A stretch of DNA of 27,347 bases from the NCBI GenBank assembly GCA_049600855.1, contig JBMYQA010000052.1:1-27347 (forward strand), given 5' to 3'. The notes under the pieces were generated by a model, which searched no databases, was not told the origin of the DNA, and was given only the letters and a program-made list of their open reading frames with translations. This DNA is from JBMYQA01 sp049600855 (GTDB lineage Bacteria > Bacteroidota > Bacteroidia > Cytophagales > Flammeovirgaceae). The translations under genes and the position numbers were made by a program. Positions 6,959 through 14,463 of the stretch are shown here, piece after piece. Numbering within the stretch: position 1 is the stretch's first letter; every line of letters begins with the position of its first letter.

Positions 6959-7582
6959 ATGCTTATGAAACGTTTTTTTATTACCATACTTATTTTATCG
7001 TCTTATTTTTGCTTACAAGCACAGTCGGCATCAAAAGCGAGCCTAAAGAAATTAGCAAATTATATGATTGGCTCATACAATTCTGCTGCACAGGCTGCGC
7101 AAGACACGGCCTATTTTGATATCAGTTTAGAAATGTGTCGCATCTGGAAAAAAGAGAAGGGAAGCATCTGGCTCTATGTAGAGCAAGCCGTTTCTGCGAA
7201 CAAAGATAAGCCCTATCGCCAACGGGTGTATCAATTACAGCAAGTAGATGCTACTACATTATCCAGCACCATTTATAGTGTTCCTGATGCTACTCAGGCA
7301 ATAGGGGCTTACAAAGAAAAAAAGCCATTAGCTTATTGGAAACCAGCTGATCTTACACTACTCAAAGGATGTACCATCTACTTGAAGTATCAGGGGAAGA
7401 AATTTATTGGTGAAACGAAAGAGGGGGCTTGCACCAATAGTTGGGGTAAAGCAGCATATGCAACAAGTGAAGTAATCATTGATAAAAATCAACTCATGAG
7501 CTGGGACAGGGGATGGAATACAGATAAAGAACAAGTTTGGGGTGCAGTAAAAGGAGGGTATGTGTTTGATAAAGTAAAATGA
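6959..7582 (+). CDS. secreted CpcT/CpeT-family protein
   Basis: The 207-residue product begins with a signal peptide (about 1-22, ending LQAQ), so it should act in the periplasm or outside. The rest matches the CpcT/CpeT phycobiliprotein lyase family, a lipocalin-like barrel: WLYVEQA (71-77), PYRQRVYQL (85-93), LKGCTIYL (135-142), FIGET (149-153), ATSEVIID (168-175), SWDRGW (181-186) and QVWGA (192-196). In cyanobacteria these proteins attach phycocyanobilin or phycoerythrobilin to antenna proteins. No phycobiliprotein or bilin gene is present here, and the signal peptide argues against that role, so binding of another tetrapyrrole or lipophilic ligand is an inference. ATG 6965 is an alternative start two codons in. 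It converges with gldD. Confidence 0.8.
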   Translation: MLMKRFFITILILSSYFCLQAQSASKASLKKLANYMIGSYNSAAQAAQDTAYFDISLEMCRIWKKEKGSIWLYVEQAVSANKDKPYRQRVYQLQQVDATTLSSTIYSVPDATQAIGAYKEKKPLAYWKPADLTLLKGCTIYLKYQGKKFIGETKEGACTNSWGKAAYATSEVIIDKNQLMSWDRGWNTDKEQVWGAVKGGYVFDKVK

Positions 7583-7713
7583 TTCCGTGAATTAAATGCC
7601 AAAATTAAACCTTTCGTAGAGAATAGCTCTTACTGTTAATACTACTATCATATTCACTTTAGCTGCTCAAAATCACTCAAGATTAGCGTAAATGCATTTC
7701 CAGTGATTTAATA

Positions 7714-8322
7714 TTACGGCTTTTCTTTTAGTTTTCCCTCCTTCCATTCTAAGGTATTGAGCATGTGCATCATATCGTATTTAATATACTCAATAATGGG
7801 TTTGAGGGAATCGTTTTTCTCTGAGGTATTAAAATAAAGTGCTGCGCGCAAAAAGTGCGCTGTAGAATCGTGCGCATAAAAATGGAAATGACTCGGAACT
7901 TCTCCATCTAATTCAAAAACCATGGCATGTAATTCGCCTTTTTTTCCTCCTCTTGCTTGATATTCTTCAATACTAGAGGCTTTTACCGAATGTTTACGGG
8001 TGAGCTTATGGGATGTGGCAATAAAGCCATTCAGCGAATCTAATTGCTGGGCAATTGGTTTATAGGAGATGTCAACCTCAGCACCAAATTGAGGGTATTT
8101 AATCTCGATCCAACTTGGGCGCGCCAAAAAGTGTTTATCTGGTTCTACCACTGTATGTTTAGACAGCTCAAAAGTGTAAGGGTAATCCCCTGCTAACTGT
8201 ACATATTCATGATCAGGCATTTCTAAACGGTGATAGCCTTTGGGTTTAGGCAAAAAGGTCTGTTCTCCTCCTGAACACGCACAAAGGATGAAGATGAAAG
8301 CAACTGAAAGGTATTTTTGCAT
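7714..8322 (-). CDS. gldD: gliding motility lipoprotein GldD
   Basis: The 202-residue product is a lipoprotein: hydrophobic residues 4-15, then Cys16 in LCACSGG. The mature part matches GldD: LPKPKGYHRLEMPDHEY (24-40), YPYTFELS, RPSWIEIKYPQFGAEVDISYKPI and a C-terminal HFLRAALYFNTSEKNDSLKPIIEYI. In Flavobacterium johnsoniae GldD is needed for gliding and is linked to the envelope machinery that works with the type IX secretion system; the exact step is not known. It lies 94 bp downstream of the phosphoesterase lipoprotein on the same strand, so the two may form an operon. It is not next to other gld genes here. Its 3' end faces the CpcT-like gene. Confidence 0.88.
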   Translation of the reverse strand: MQKYLSVAFIFILCACSGGEQTFLPKPKGYHRLEMPDHEYVQLAGDYPYTFELSKHTVVEPDKHFLARPSWIEIKYPQFGAEVDISYKPIAQQLDSLNGFIATSHKLTRKHSVKASSIEEYQARGGKKGELHAMVFELDGEVPSHFHFYAHDSTAHFLRAALYFNTSEKNDSLKPIIEYIKYDMMHMLNTLEWKEGKLKEKP

Positions 8323-8416
8323 AAAATCTTGAGTTTAAAAATGCCGAATACGAACTTGACGGATTTTCCTGTAGATAACAAGTTCTATGGCAGAATAATG
8401 CAAGACAATAACTATG

Positions 8417-9451
8417 CTATTCTTTATACCTGAGGTGAATAAACACAGGAAAATGATCACTGTACCCTTTGAGGTACTTTTTTCCTGCAAATGTTCGTAA
8501 AGGCGTACCTTTGTACTTTTCTGGCGTTTGCTGTTTGAGCCATTCTGGGGCATAAACATTCGCTGATTTGGGCACATAGGTCCAGCCTGATGCTGGTGAG
8601 TGAACACTGCCTGAGAGGATAATTTGATCGAGCATTTGCCAATTTCCCCTGTAATTGTAACTCCCTTTTCCTTGCTGATCTAAATGACTTAACGTATTGT
8701 ATAATTCCTGCTTATTCGCGTCAAATGAATTGCCTTTTGCCTTTAAAACCTCTCGTATGCTTCGATTAGTGGGTTCATCATTAAAATCTCCCATGACGAT
8801 GATCTTAGACCTAGACTTAATTTCCATTAAACTCTCAACAATTTCTCGGAGTTTGGTAGCGGCTTGAATTCTGCGCGGTTCACTTGCTTTTAAACCGCCT
8901 CTTCGCGAAGGAAAGTGATTGACAATGAAATGAATCTCTTCTCCTTTTAGTAGTCCTGTAACCAATAAAATGGATCTGGTCGTATATGCTGGATCATCTG
9001 GAAATTCCACCTTAAATGCTTTTGATGAGGTGAGTTCAAATGCTTTTTTCTTGAAAATGAGCGCGTTGTCAATGCCTCGATGATCTGGCGATTCGTGATG
9101 AACAATTTGATATTTATTTTTTCTGAGTAGCTTGTGTTTCACTAAATCTTGGAGCACTTTCTGATTTTCCACTTCGCATAAACCCAAGACTTCTGGGCCA
9201 TCTTCATCGCCAATTTGTGAAATGGATCGAGCTAAATTGGCAAGTTTGAGTTTGTATTTTGCTTTATCCCATGCCTTACTAGAAGTAGGTAAAAACTCTT
9301 CGTCATTCGTATCGGGATCATCTTCAATATCAAATAAATTTTCTACATTATAAAAAGCAATGGAATACGTGTTATCATCAACAGGAATGGAAACTGAGCC
9401 ACAAGCAACAAGCAAGATCATGCCTAATGCAACATACTTAAACTGATTCAT
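8417..9451 (-). CDS. lipoprotein of the endonuclease/exonuclease/phosphatase superfamily
   Basis: The 344-residue product has a lipoprotein signal (hydrophobic 5-16, Cys17 in LVACGS), so it sits in the envelope. The rest is a metal-dependent phosphodiesterase fold of the DNase I/exonuclease III type: FYNVENLFD (33-41), catalytic Glu93 in LCEVEN, His179 in NHFPSRRGG, GDFND (221-225), LDQI (274-277) and the C-terminal SDHFP (331-335). All the usual catalytic positions are present. Substrates in the superfamily range from DNA and RNA to phosphoinositides and sphingomyelin; the envelope location fits an extracellular nuclease or phosphodiesterase, but the choice cannot be made from sequence. gldD follows on the same strand. 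Confidence 0.85.
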   Translation of the reverse strand: MNQFKYVALGMILLVACGSVSIPVDDNTYSIAFYNVENLFDIEDDPDTNDEEFLPTSSKAWDKAKYKLKLANLARSISQIGDEDGPEVLGLCEVENQKVLQDLVKHKLLRKNKYQIVHHESPDHRGIDNALIFKKKAFELTSSKAFKVEFPDDPAYTTRSILLVTGLLKGEEIHFIVNHFPSRRGGLKASEPRRIQAATKLREIVESLMEIKSRSKIIVMGDFNDEPTNRSIREVLKAKGNSFDANKQELYNTLSHLDQQGKGSYNYRGNWQMLDQIILSGSVHSPASGWTYVPKSANVYAPEWLKQQTPEKYKGTPLRTFAGKKYLKGYSDHFPVFIHLRYKE

Positions 9452-9627
9452 AATACATTTTTGTTTGATATAGAAACCGTGTTGAGCGTGTCCAAAATAA
9501 GGAAAAAAACTTACCTATTTTGAAAAGTAATCCCTTATTTGAGATAGTCTCTTATACTTAAGTATACTATTACGCTTTTAAAACAGTTCAATCGGTAAGG
9601 GATAAATTAGGGAAGATATTAACCAAA

Positions 9628-10209
9628 TCAAAACTGTACCGACAAGGCTAAGCCGGGAATGGGTTTACCTTCAGGAGTAGGCAGCAGTGTTGGAAGTACC
9701 TGCATTGAAAGATCATCATCAATGTCAAAATCTTTCAAATGTGCATCTACTGCCGCATCAGCAATATTTAACCCGTAGAAAAGGATGGATAGAATGATAC
9801 TATAATCTCGATTTCTACGCGCATTATCTCGAATACTTCGCAGGCTAGTTTGGCTGAAACTGCTAATTGGCACCGTAGAGGGATCATTATCGGTTTGGCG
9901 TATCAGCTCATTTTTAAATTCGGTATATTGATTTTGGTTAAATCGGATCACAGCCCCAAAAGCAACAGCACCTCCATATACAATGGGGAGTTTCCAATAC
10001 TTTTTATTGTAAACTTGTCCTAAACCAGGCAATACCGCCGATAATAAAGCCGCTTTGGTAGGCCGATTAATACTAGACTGCGATTCAAAATCTTTCAAGG
10101 AAGAAACCACTTTTTCCTCTACCTTCGCCTTAGTGTCCTTAGAAGATTGTGCCCAACTAAATGCATGGAATAACAAAATGAATACAAGTAGTGAGATCGT
10201 GGTTTTCAT
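9628..10209 (-). CDS. DUF5683 secreted/membrane protein next to parB
   Basis: From ATG 10209 the product has 193 residues: a signal peptide (about 1-21, ending SWAQ), a polar stretch, then the DUF5683 core with SAVLPGLGQVYNKKYWKLPIVYGG, a hydrophobic segment after it, and another near ISILFYGLNIADAAVDAHL. A TTG start at 10218 would add three residues and is less likely. The gene follows parB within 12 bp, the usual Bacteroidota order, so it is very probably co-transcribed with it. Its role is unknown; the family is conserved beside the chromosome partition genes, and the envelope location suggests a role unconnected with ParAB at the molecular level or an anchoring role, both speculative. Confidence 0.82.
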   Translation of the reverse strand: MKTTISLLVFILLFHAFSWAQSSKDTKAKVEEKVVSSLKDFESQSSINRPTKAALLSAVLPGLGQVYNKKYWKLPIVYGGAVAFGAVIRFNQNQYTEFKNELIRQTDNDPSTVPISSFSQTSLRSIRDNARRNRDYSIILSILFYGLNIADAAVDAHLKDFDIDDDLSMQVLPTLLPTPEGKPIPGLALSVQF

Positions 10210-10221
10210 GCAAGACAATGT

Positions 10222-11151
10222 TTAATAATTCAATAAGTCGAGGATTCTATTTAGATCATCTTTATTCTCAAAAGGGATTTTGATTTCGCCTTTACCTTGA
10301 TCATTAGAGTTGACTTTTACCCGAGTACTGAATTGAGACTGTAATTTGTGCTCAACTTCTTGAATGGCACGCTGAGTTTCAGAAACACTTTTTTGAAGCG
10401 TTTTTTCACTACCTTTTAAGCTATTACTTAATAAATTACGTACCAGCTCTTCTACTTTTCGAACAGAAAGTCCTTCTTCGATGATTTTCTTGTAAATCAG
10501 CAGTTGTTGAGAGATGTCATCAATGTTTACCAATGCCCTGGCATGCCCCATTGACAATTTTTTAGATCGCAATCCTTGTTGAATACTGGCAGGAAGCTTT
10601 AAGAGGCGTAAGTAGTTGGTTACCGTAGATCGCTTTTTCCCGACACGTTCACCTAAATCCTCTTGCCTTAACTCACATTCAGTCATTAAGCGATTGTAGC
10701 TGAGGGCGATTTCTATGGGGTTTAGGTCTTGGCGTTGAATATTTTCAATCAAAGCCATTTCCAGCATTTGCTGATCGTTGGCCGTTCGTATGTAGGCTGG
10801 TATGGTTTCAAGTCCAGCAATTTTAGAAGCGCGCAACCTGCGTTCGCCCGAAATGAGCTGGTATTCCTGACCTGAAAGCTTGCGTACTGTAATGGGTTGT
10901 ATAATGCCATGCTCTTTGATAGAGTCGGCAAGTTCATCTAATGCTTCTTGTTCGAGTTCAAAAGATTCTTCACTTCTAGGCTGAAAAGGGTTTGTTTCGA
11001 TAAACTCAAGAGGAACCTCTGATACTGAGTCAACAGTTGAAGAAGTACTTTCTTTTTCTACAGGAGTATTCACCTCAGCATCAGATAATAAAGCGCCCAA
11101 GCCCCTACCTAGTGCATTTTTTCTTTTCTTCAATGTTGGTTTTTTAGCCAT
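10222..11151 (-). CDS. parB: ParB/Spo0J chromosome partition protein
   Basis: The 309-residue protein binds parS sites, loads onto DNA as a CTP-dependent clamp and works with ParA in chromosome segregation. The N-terminus KKRKNALGRGLGALLSD (9-23 region) is the ParA-stimulating motif of chromosomal ParB. The CTPase/clamp domain carries NPFQPR (54-59), SGERRLRA (101-108) and ENIQRQDLNPIE (136-147). The DNA-binding helix-turn-helix is at about 163-187 (QEDLGERVGKKRSTVTNYLRLLKLP), and the C-terminal dimer domain covers about 265-309. parA lies upstream on the same strand but with an unusually long 199-bp gap. No parS-like palindrome was found in the window. Confidence 0.95.
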   Translation of the reverse strand: MAKKPTLKKRKNALGRGLGALLSDAEVNTPVEKESTSSTVDSVSEVPLEFIETNPFQPRSEESFELEQEALDELADSIKEHGIIQPITVRKLSGQEYQLISGERRLRASKIAGLETIPAYIRTANDQQMLEMALIENIQRQDLNPIEIALSYNRLMTECELRQEDLGERVGKKRSTVTNYLRLLKLPASIQQGLRSKKLSMGHARALVNIDDISQQLLIYKKIIEEGLSVRKVEELVRNLLSNSLKGSEKTLQKSVSETQRAIQEVEHKLQSQFSTRVKVNSNDQGKGEIKIPFENKDDLNRILDLLNY

Positions 11152-11214
11152 CTATTAATGAGATTAAATTTTAATCAACACTACGAACAACAGTACAGTC
11201 TTTAAGTAATACTG

Positions 11215-11222
11215 CAAAAATA
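11215..11222 (-). promoter_or_regulatory. possible parB -7 box in the parA-parB gap
   Basis: CAAAAATA read leftward is TATTTTTG, an exact TAnnTTTG, about 64 bp before the parB start. There is no TTG at the usual spacing; the place where it would lie is taken up by the inverted repeat at 11226-11254. The long gap makes a separate parB start plausible but not shown. Confidence 0.35.
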
Positions 11223-11225
11223 CAA

Positions 11226-11254
11226 CAATCAGTTCCTTTCTCAGAAACTGATTG
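11226..11254. repeat. inverted repeat between parA and parB
   Basis: CAATCAGTT (11226-11234) and AACTGATTG (11246-11254) form a perfect 9-bp inverted repeat around 11 bases. Read leftward, a T-run begins about five bases after the stem, so it could be a weak terminator or attenuator after parA, or an operator next to the possible parB -7 box. Confidence 0.45.
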
Positions 11255-11350
11255 CTAAATTAACTATGATTAGCTGATATCTGGATAGATTTAAACTTTT
11301 TTTAACCTTGAAGTTCAGATTTCAGAATTATTAATTTTCAGTAAAATGGC

Positions 11351-12133
11351 CTACGATTTTACTAATTCCGCATTTTTTGCTAGAATTTCTTGTGCTAAGT
11401 TTAAGTAGCTGATAGCTCCTTTACTTTCGGCATCATAAGCAATTACAGGAACACTAAAACTAGGTGCTTCACTGAGTTTGATATTTCTTGGGATAATGGT
11501 TTGGAAAGCCATATCTTGAAAGTGTGTACGGATTTCATTTACCACTTGGTTGGACAAGCGAAGTCGAACGTCGTACATCGTCAATAAAATCCCTTCAATC
11601 AATAAGTTAGTGTTTAATCGCGATTGAATGATTTTAATGGTATTGAGGAGTTTGCCGAGTCCTTCCAACGCGTAATATTCACATTGTACAGGTACGAGTA
11701 CAGAATCGGCAGCTGTTAAGGAATTTACGGTGATTAATCCCAAAGAAGGCGAGCAATCAATGATGATAAAATCATAGGCATCTTTTACTGGCTTGAGTGC
11801 TTCTCGCATGCGTTCTTCTCGATGATTAATATTAATCATTTCTACTTCAGCACCAACTAAATCAATGTTTGAAGGCACAATATCGAGGTAATCGAAGTCA
11901 GTTTCTTGAATGATTTTACGGATATCAATGCCATCGTCCATCATGCATTGGTAAATGCTATTTTCATGTTCTTTTGGGTTGAGTCCCAAACCAGAAGTGG
12001 CATTAGCTTGAGGGTCAGCATCAATCACTAAAGCGTTGTATTCCAGAGCTGCAAAACTAGCAGCGAGATTTACAGCTGTTGTTGTTTTACCTACTCCTCC
12101 TTTTTGATTGGCAATTGCAATAATTTTCCCCAT
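11351..12133 (-). CDS. parA: ParA/Soj chromosome partition ATPase
   Basis: The 260-residue protein is a dimerising ATPase that binds DNA non-specifically and moves ParB-parS complexes. The deviant Walker A motif KGGVGKTT (11-18) includes the signature lysine 11. The A' motif VIDADPQ (36-42) and Walker B IIIDCSPS (123-130) follow. The length and lack of an N-terminal DNA-binding extension mark it as the chromosomal Soj/MinD-like type, not a plasmid type Ia ParA. It starts the leftward parA-parB-DUF5683 cluster and is divergent from the peptide-binding gene. No exact promoter box was found close to its start. Confidence 0.95.
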   Translation of the reverse strand: MGKIIAIANQKGGVGKTTTAVNLAASFAALEYNALVIDADPQANATSGLGLNPKEHENSIYQCMMDDGIDIRKIIQETDFDYLDIVPSNIDLVGAEVEMININHREERMREALKPVKDAYDFIIIDCSPSLGLITVNSLTAADSVLVPVQCEYYALEGLGKLLNTIKIIQSRLNTNLLIEGILLTMYDVRLRLSNQVVNEIRTHFQDMAFQTIIPRNIKLSEAPSFSVPVIAYDAESKGAISYLNLAQEILAKNAELVKS

Positions 12134-12515
12134 TGTACTTAGTATTCAAATGTTAAGAAGTAATCAAAGCGGTTAGTTGCTTACACTTCTTGCCTCAAGC
12201 ATATTTTATGTATAAATTCAATGAATTTGAAAAGATCAATACCCATCGTTTACCGATTAGTATAATGTGCGAAAAAAATAAAAAACAATGAGCTTCAAAA
12301 TACTACATCTAAAAATATGCTTGTTCTATCGTAAATTTTCTTATGGACTACGAATGCTCCAAATATTTTGCTATACTTGAAATAGAAAATTGATTTTCAA
12401 GTGTTTTAGAAAAATTCTAATTAAATTTAGGTATTGTTTTTTGATTTTTTTTCCGCAATCTTTATGGCGGCAAATATAAGTGATTTAGTGTAATTAATAC
12501 TAATTGATAGAGATT
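12134..12515. other. 382-bp divergent non-coding region between parA and the peptide-binding gene
   Basis: It is AT-rich, with no coding frame worth calling. It contains three short perfect inverted repeats: AAATTC-AAT-GAATTT (12214-12228), ACTTGAAA/TTTCAAGT (12375-12382 with 12395-12402) and TTAGAA-AAA-TTCTAA (12406-12420). Any of these might be an operator. CAAATATA at 12471-12478 is an exact leftward -7 pattern but lies about 340 bp from parA. No DnaA box cluster or parS site was seen. Confidence 0.4.
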
Positions 12516-14210
12516 ATGCACAAACAACTTCTACTATTATTCATTCTTGCAGGACTCTTAATTTCATGTAATCCCAATCAAAATGGAAGTGAAGGGGAAA
12601 ATACTGGTGGAAAGAAAATTTTCAGGATGAACCAAACTGAAGAATTGACTTCTACTGACCCCGCTTTTGCGAACAATCAATCAAATATTTGGGTAACTTC
12701 GCAACTCTACTCTGGCTTATTTGAGTTTACAGAGGATTTACACGAGCATCCTGCTATTGCAGAAACTTGGAACATCTCAGAAGATGGATTGGTTTATACC
12801 ATTAACATCAAGAAAGGTGTATACTTCCATGACGACAAGGTCTTTCCGAATGGCGAAGGTCGCGAAGTAACCGCGGAAGATTTCGTGTACAGCTTCAATC
12901 GTATTATTGACCCAGCTACAGCAAGCCGTGGTGCATGGATTTTTAACGACAAAGTGTTGCGTAATGCTGATGGAACAGTATCTGATACCTGTTTCAAAGC
13001 AGTGAACTCGCATACCCTTCGCATTTACTTGGATGAACCTTTTCCTCCTTTCTTGATGATCTTAGCAATGCCATATACCTATGTGGTACCTAAAGAAGCA
13101 GTGCAAGAATATGGAAGAGATTTCAGAAGCCATCCTGTAGGAACAGGAGCATTTACGTTGAAACAATGGGATCAAGGAAATTCATTGATTTTGGAGAAAA
13201 ATCAAAACTATTGGGATCAGGATAAAGATCATAATAGACTTCCAAGATTAGATATTGTTCAAGTGTCATTTATCCCAGACAAAACCCAAGAGTTTAGGGC
13301 TTTCCAAAAAGGTGACTTAGACTTTATTGCTGGTGTGGATGCAAATACCATCGATAAAATATTGAAGAAAGATGGCACTGTTCGTGAAGAAATTGCTCAA
13401 AACTTTAAGCTACAGAAAATTCCTTATTTAAGTACGGAATATGTAGGATTCCAACTAGATCCTAAAAAGTATGAGTCCAGCGATCATCCAATTTTGAACA
13501 AGAAAGTGAGACAAGCTTTAAGTTATGCGGTTAATCGTGATGAGTTGGTTTCCTTCCTAAGAAATAACTTAGGTACGCCAGCAACTAATGGCTTTGTGCC
13601 TTCTGCATTGCCTTCATTTGATGAAGGAAAGGTAAAAGGATATACCTATGACCCTAAAAAAGCCAATGAATTATTGAAAGAAGCTGGCTTCCCCGATGGT
13701 AAAGGTTTCCCTAAGTTGAAGTTTAATTCAACCAATGACTATAAAGAGATGGCTGAGTATTTGCAAAAGCAATGGTCGTCTGTATTAGGCATTGACATAG
13801 AAATTGAGGTAAATCCTTTCTCCGCTCACCAACAAATGGTAGATAATGGACAAGTAAAACTTTTCCGTGGTGCTTGGCTAGGAGATTACCCTGATGAAGA
13901 AAACTTCTTATCGTGTTTCTATGGTGAAAATTCAGCCCCGAATGGTCCTAACAAAACACGCTATAACAAGGATTTATTTGATAATACCTATGAAATTGTT
14001 CATCAAGAGAAAGATGGATGGAAGCGGCATGAAATGTATCATCGACTCGATCAGATGGTGATGGATGATTGCGCTGTCATCGTATTATACTACGACCAAG
14101 TATTGAGATTAATGAGTAAAAAAGTGAAAAATCTCAAAACGAGTGCGATGAACGATCTAAGACTTGACGAAGTTGATATGGACATTTCTGAAGTGACTTC
14201 AACGAACTAA
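12516..14210 (+). CDS. oligopeptide-type ABC substrate-binding lipoprotein
   Basis: From ATG 12516 the product has 564 residues; a TTG at 12504 would add four. It is a lipoprotein (hydrophobic 4-17, Cys18 in LLISCNP). The remainder is a full-length family 5 solute-binding protein of the OppA/DppA type: the early block HPAIAETWNISEDGLVYTINIKKG (78-101), EVTAEDFVYSFNRIIDP, the hinge block VRQALSYAVNRDELV and a C-terminal LGDYPDEENFLSCFYG. Such proteins deliver peptides or nickel chelates to an ABC permease. No permease or ATPase gene is beside it, so it must work with components encoded elsewhere. It is divergent from parA and ends in a good terminator, so it appears to be a single-gene unit. 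Confidence 0.92.
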   Translation: MHKQLLLLFILAGLLISCNPNQNGSEGENTGGKKIFRMNQTEELTSTDPAFANNQSNIWVTSQLYSGLFEFTEDLHEHPAIAETWNISEDGLVYTINIKKGVYFHDDKVFPNGEGREVTAEDFVYSFNRIIDPATASRGAWIFNDKVLRNADGTVSDTCFKAVNSHTLRIYLDEPFPPFLMILAMPYTYVVPKEAVQEYGRDFRSHPVGTGAFTLKQWDQGNSLILEKNQNYWDQDKDHNRLPRLDIVQVSFIPDKTQEFRAFQKGDLDFIAGVDANTIDKILKKDGTVREEIAQNFKLQKIPYLSTEYVGFQLDPKKYESSDHPILNKKVRQALSYAVNRDELVSFLRNNLGTPATNGFVPSALPSFDEGKVKGYTYDPKKANELLKEAGFPDGKGFPKLKFNSTNDYKEMAEYLQKQWSSVLGIDIEIEVNPFSAHQQMVDNGQVKLFRGAWLGDYPDEENFLSCFYGENSAPNGPNKTRYNKDLFDNTYEIVHQEKDGWKRHEMYHRLDQMVMDDCAVIVLYYDQVLRLMSKKVKNLKTSAMNDLRLDEVDMDISEVTSTN

Positions 14211-14238
14211 GCATTAAAATTGCACATTTTTTGTGCTA

Positions 14239-14277
14239 AACCTTCCGATTCTATATTTGAAGCGGAAGGTTTTTTTG
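14239..14277 (+). terminator. rho-independent terminator after the peptide-binding gene
   Basis: AACCTTCCG (14239-14247) pairs with CGGAAGGTT (14263-14271), a 9-bp stem with a 15-nt loop, and the T-run 14270-14276 overlaps and follows it. A smaller hairpin, GCACA-TTTTT-TGTGC (14222-14236), precedes it. Confidence 0.85.
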
Positions 14278-14463
14278 TTTTTGAGACAGTAAATGCATCG
14301 ACAATTCGTATTGCTACATTTATGCATACGTTTTACCAGTTTTTAGTACTTGCTTATTCAAAAGCCACTGAAATCCATTTATTTTCGCTTTAAGCTTAGA
14401 AAAACCATTAATTAAACCAATAAGCAAAAAGGATGATGATTGCTTACTGATTTCAGAAATTTC

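Noticed and set aside
8352..8385. Inverted repeat GAACTTG/CAAGTTC between the phosphoesterase gene and gldD
   Set aside because: Seven bp with a 20-nt loop and no T-run; too weak to call an attenuator.
9495..9540. Inverted repeat AAATAAGG/CCTTATTT as terminator of the DUF5683 gene
   Set aside because: The loop is 30 nt and no T-run follows the stem leftward.
9553..9566. Perfect 14-bp palindrome TATACTTAAGTATA upstream of the phosphoesterase gene
   Set aside because: One or two perfect 14-bp palindromes are expected by chance in 27 kb of AT-rich DNA, and it has no clear relation to a promoter.
9628..12133. A parS site or replication origin next to parAB
   Set aside because: No TGTTNCACGTGNAACA-like palindrome and no DnaA-box cluster were found in or around the cluster.
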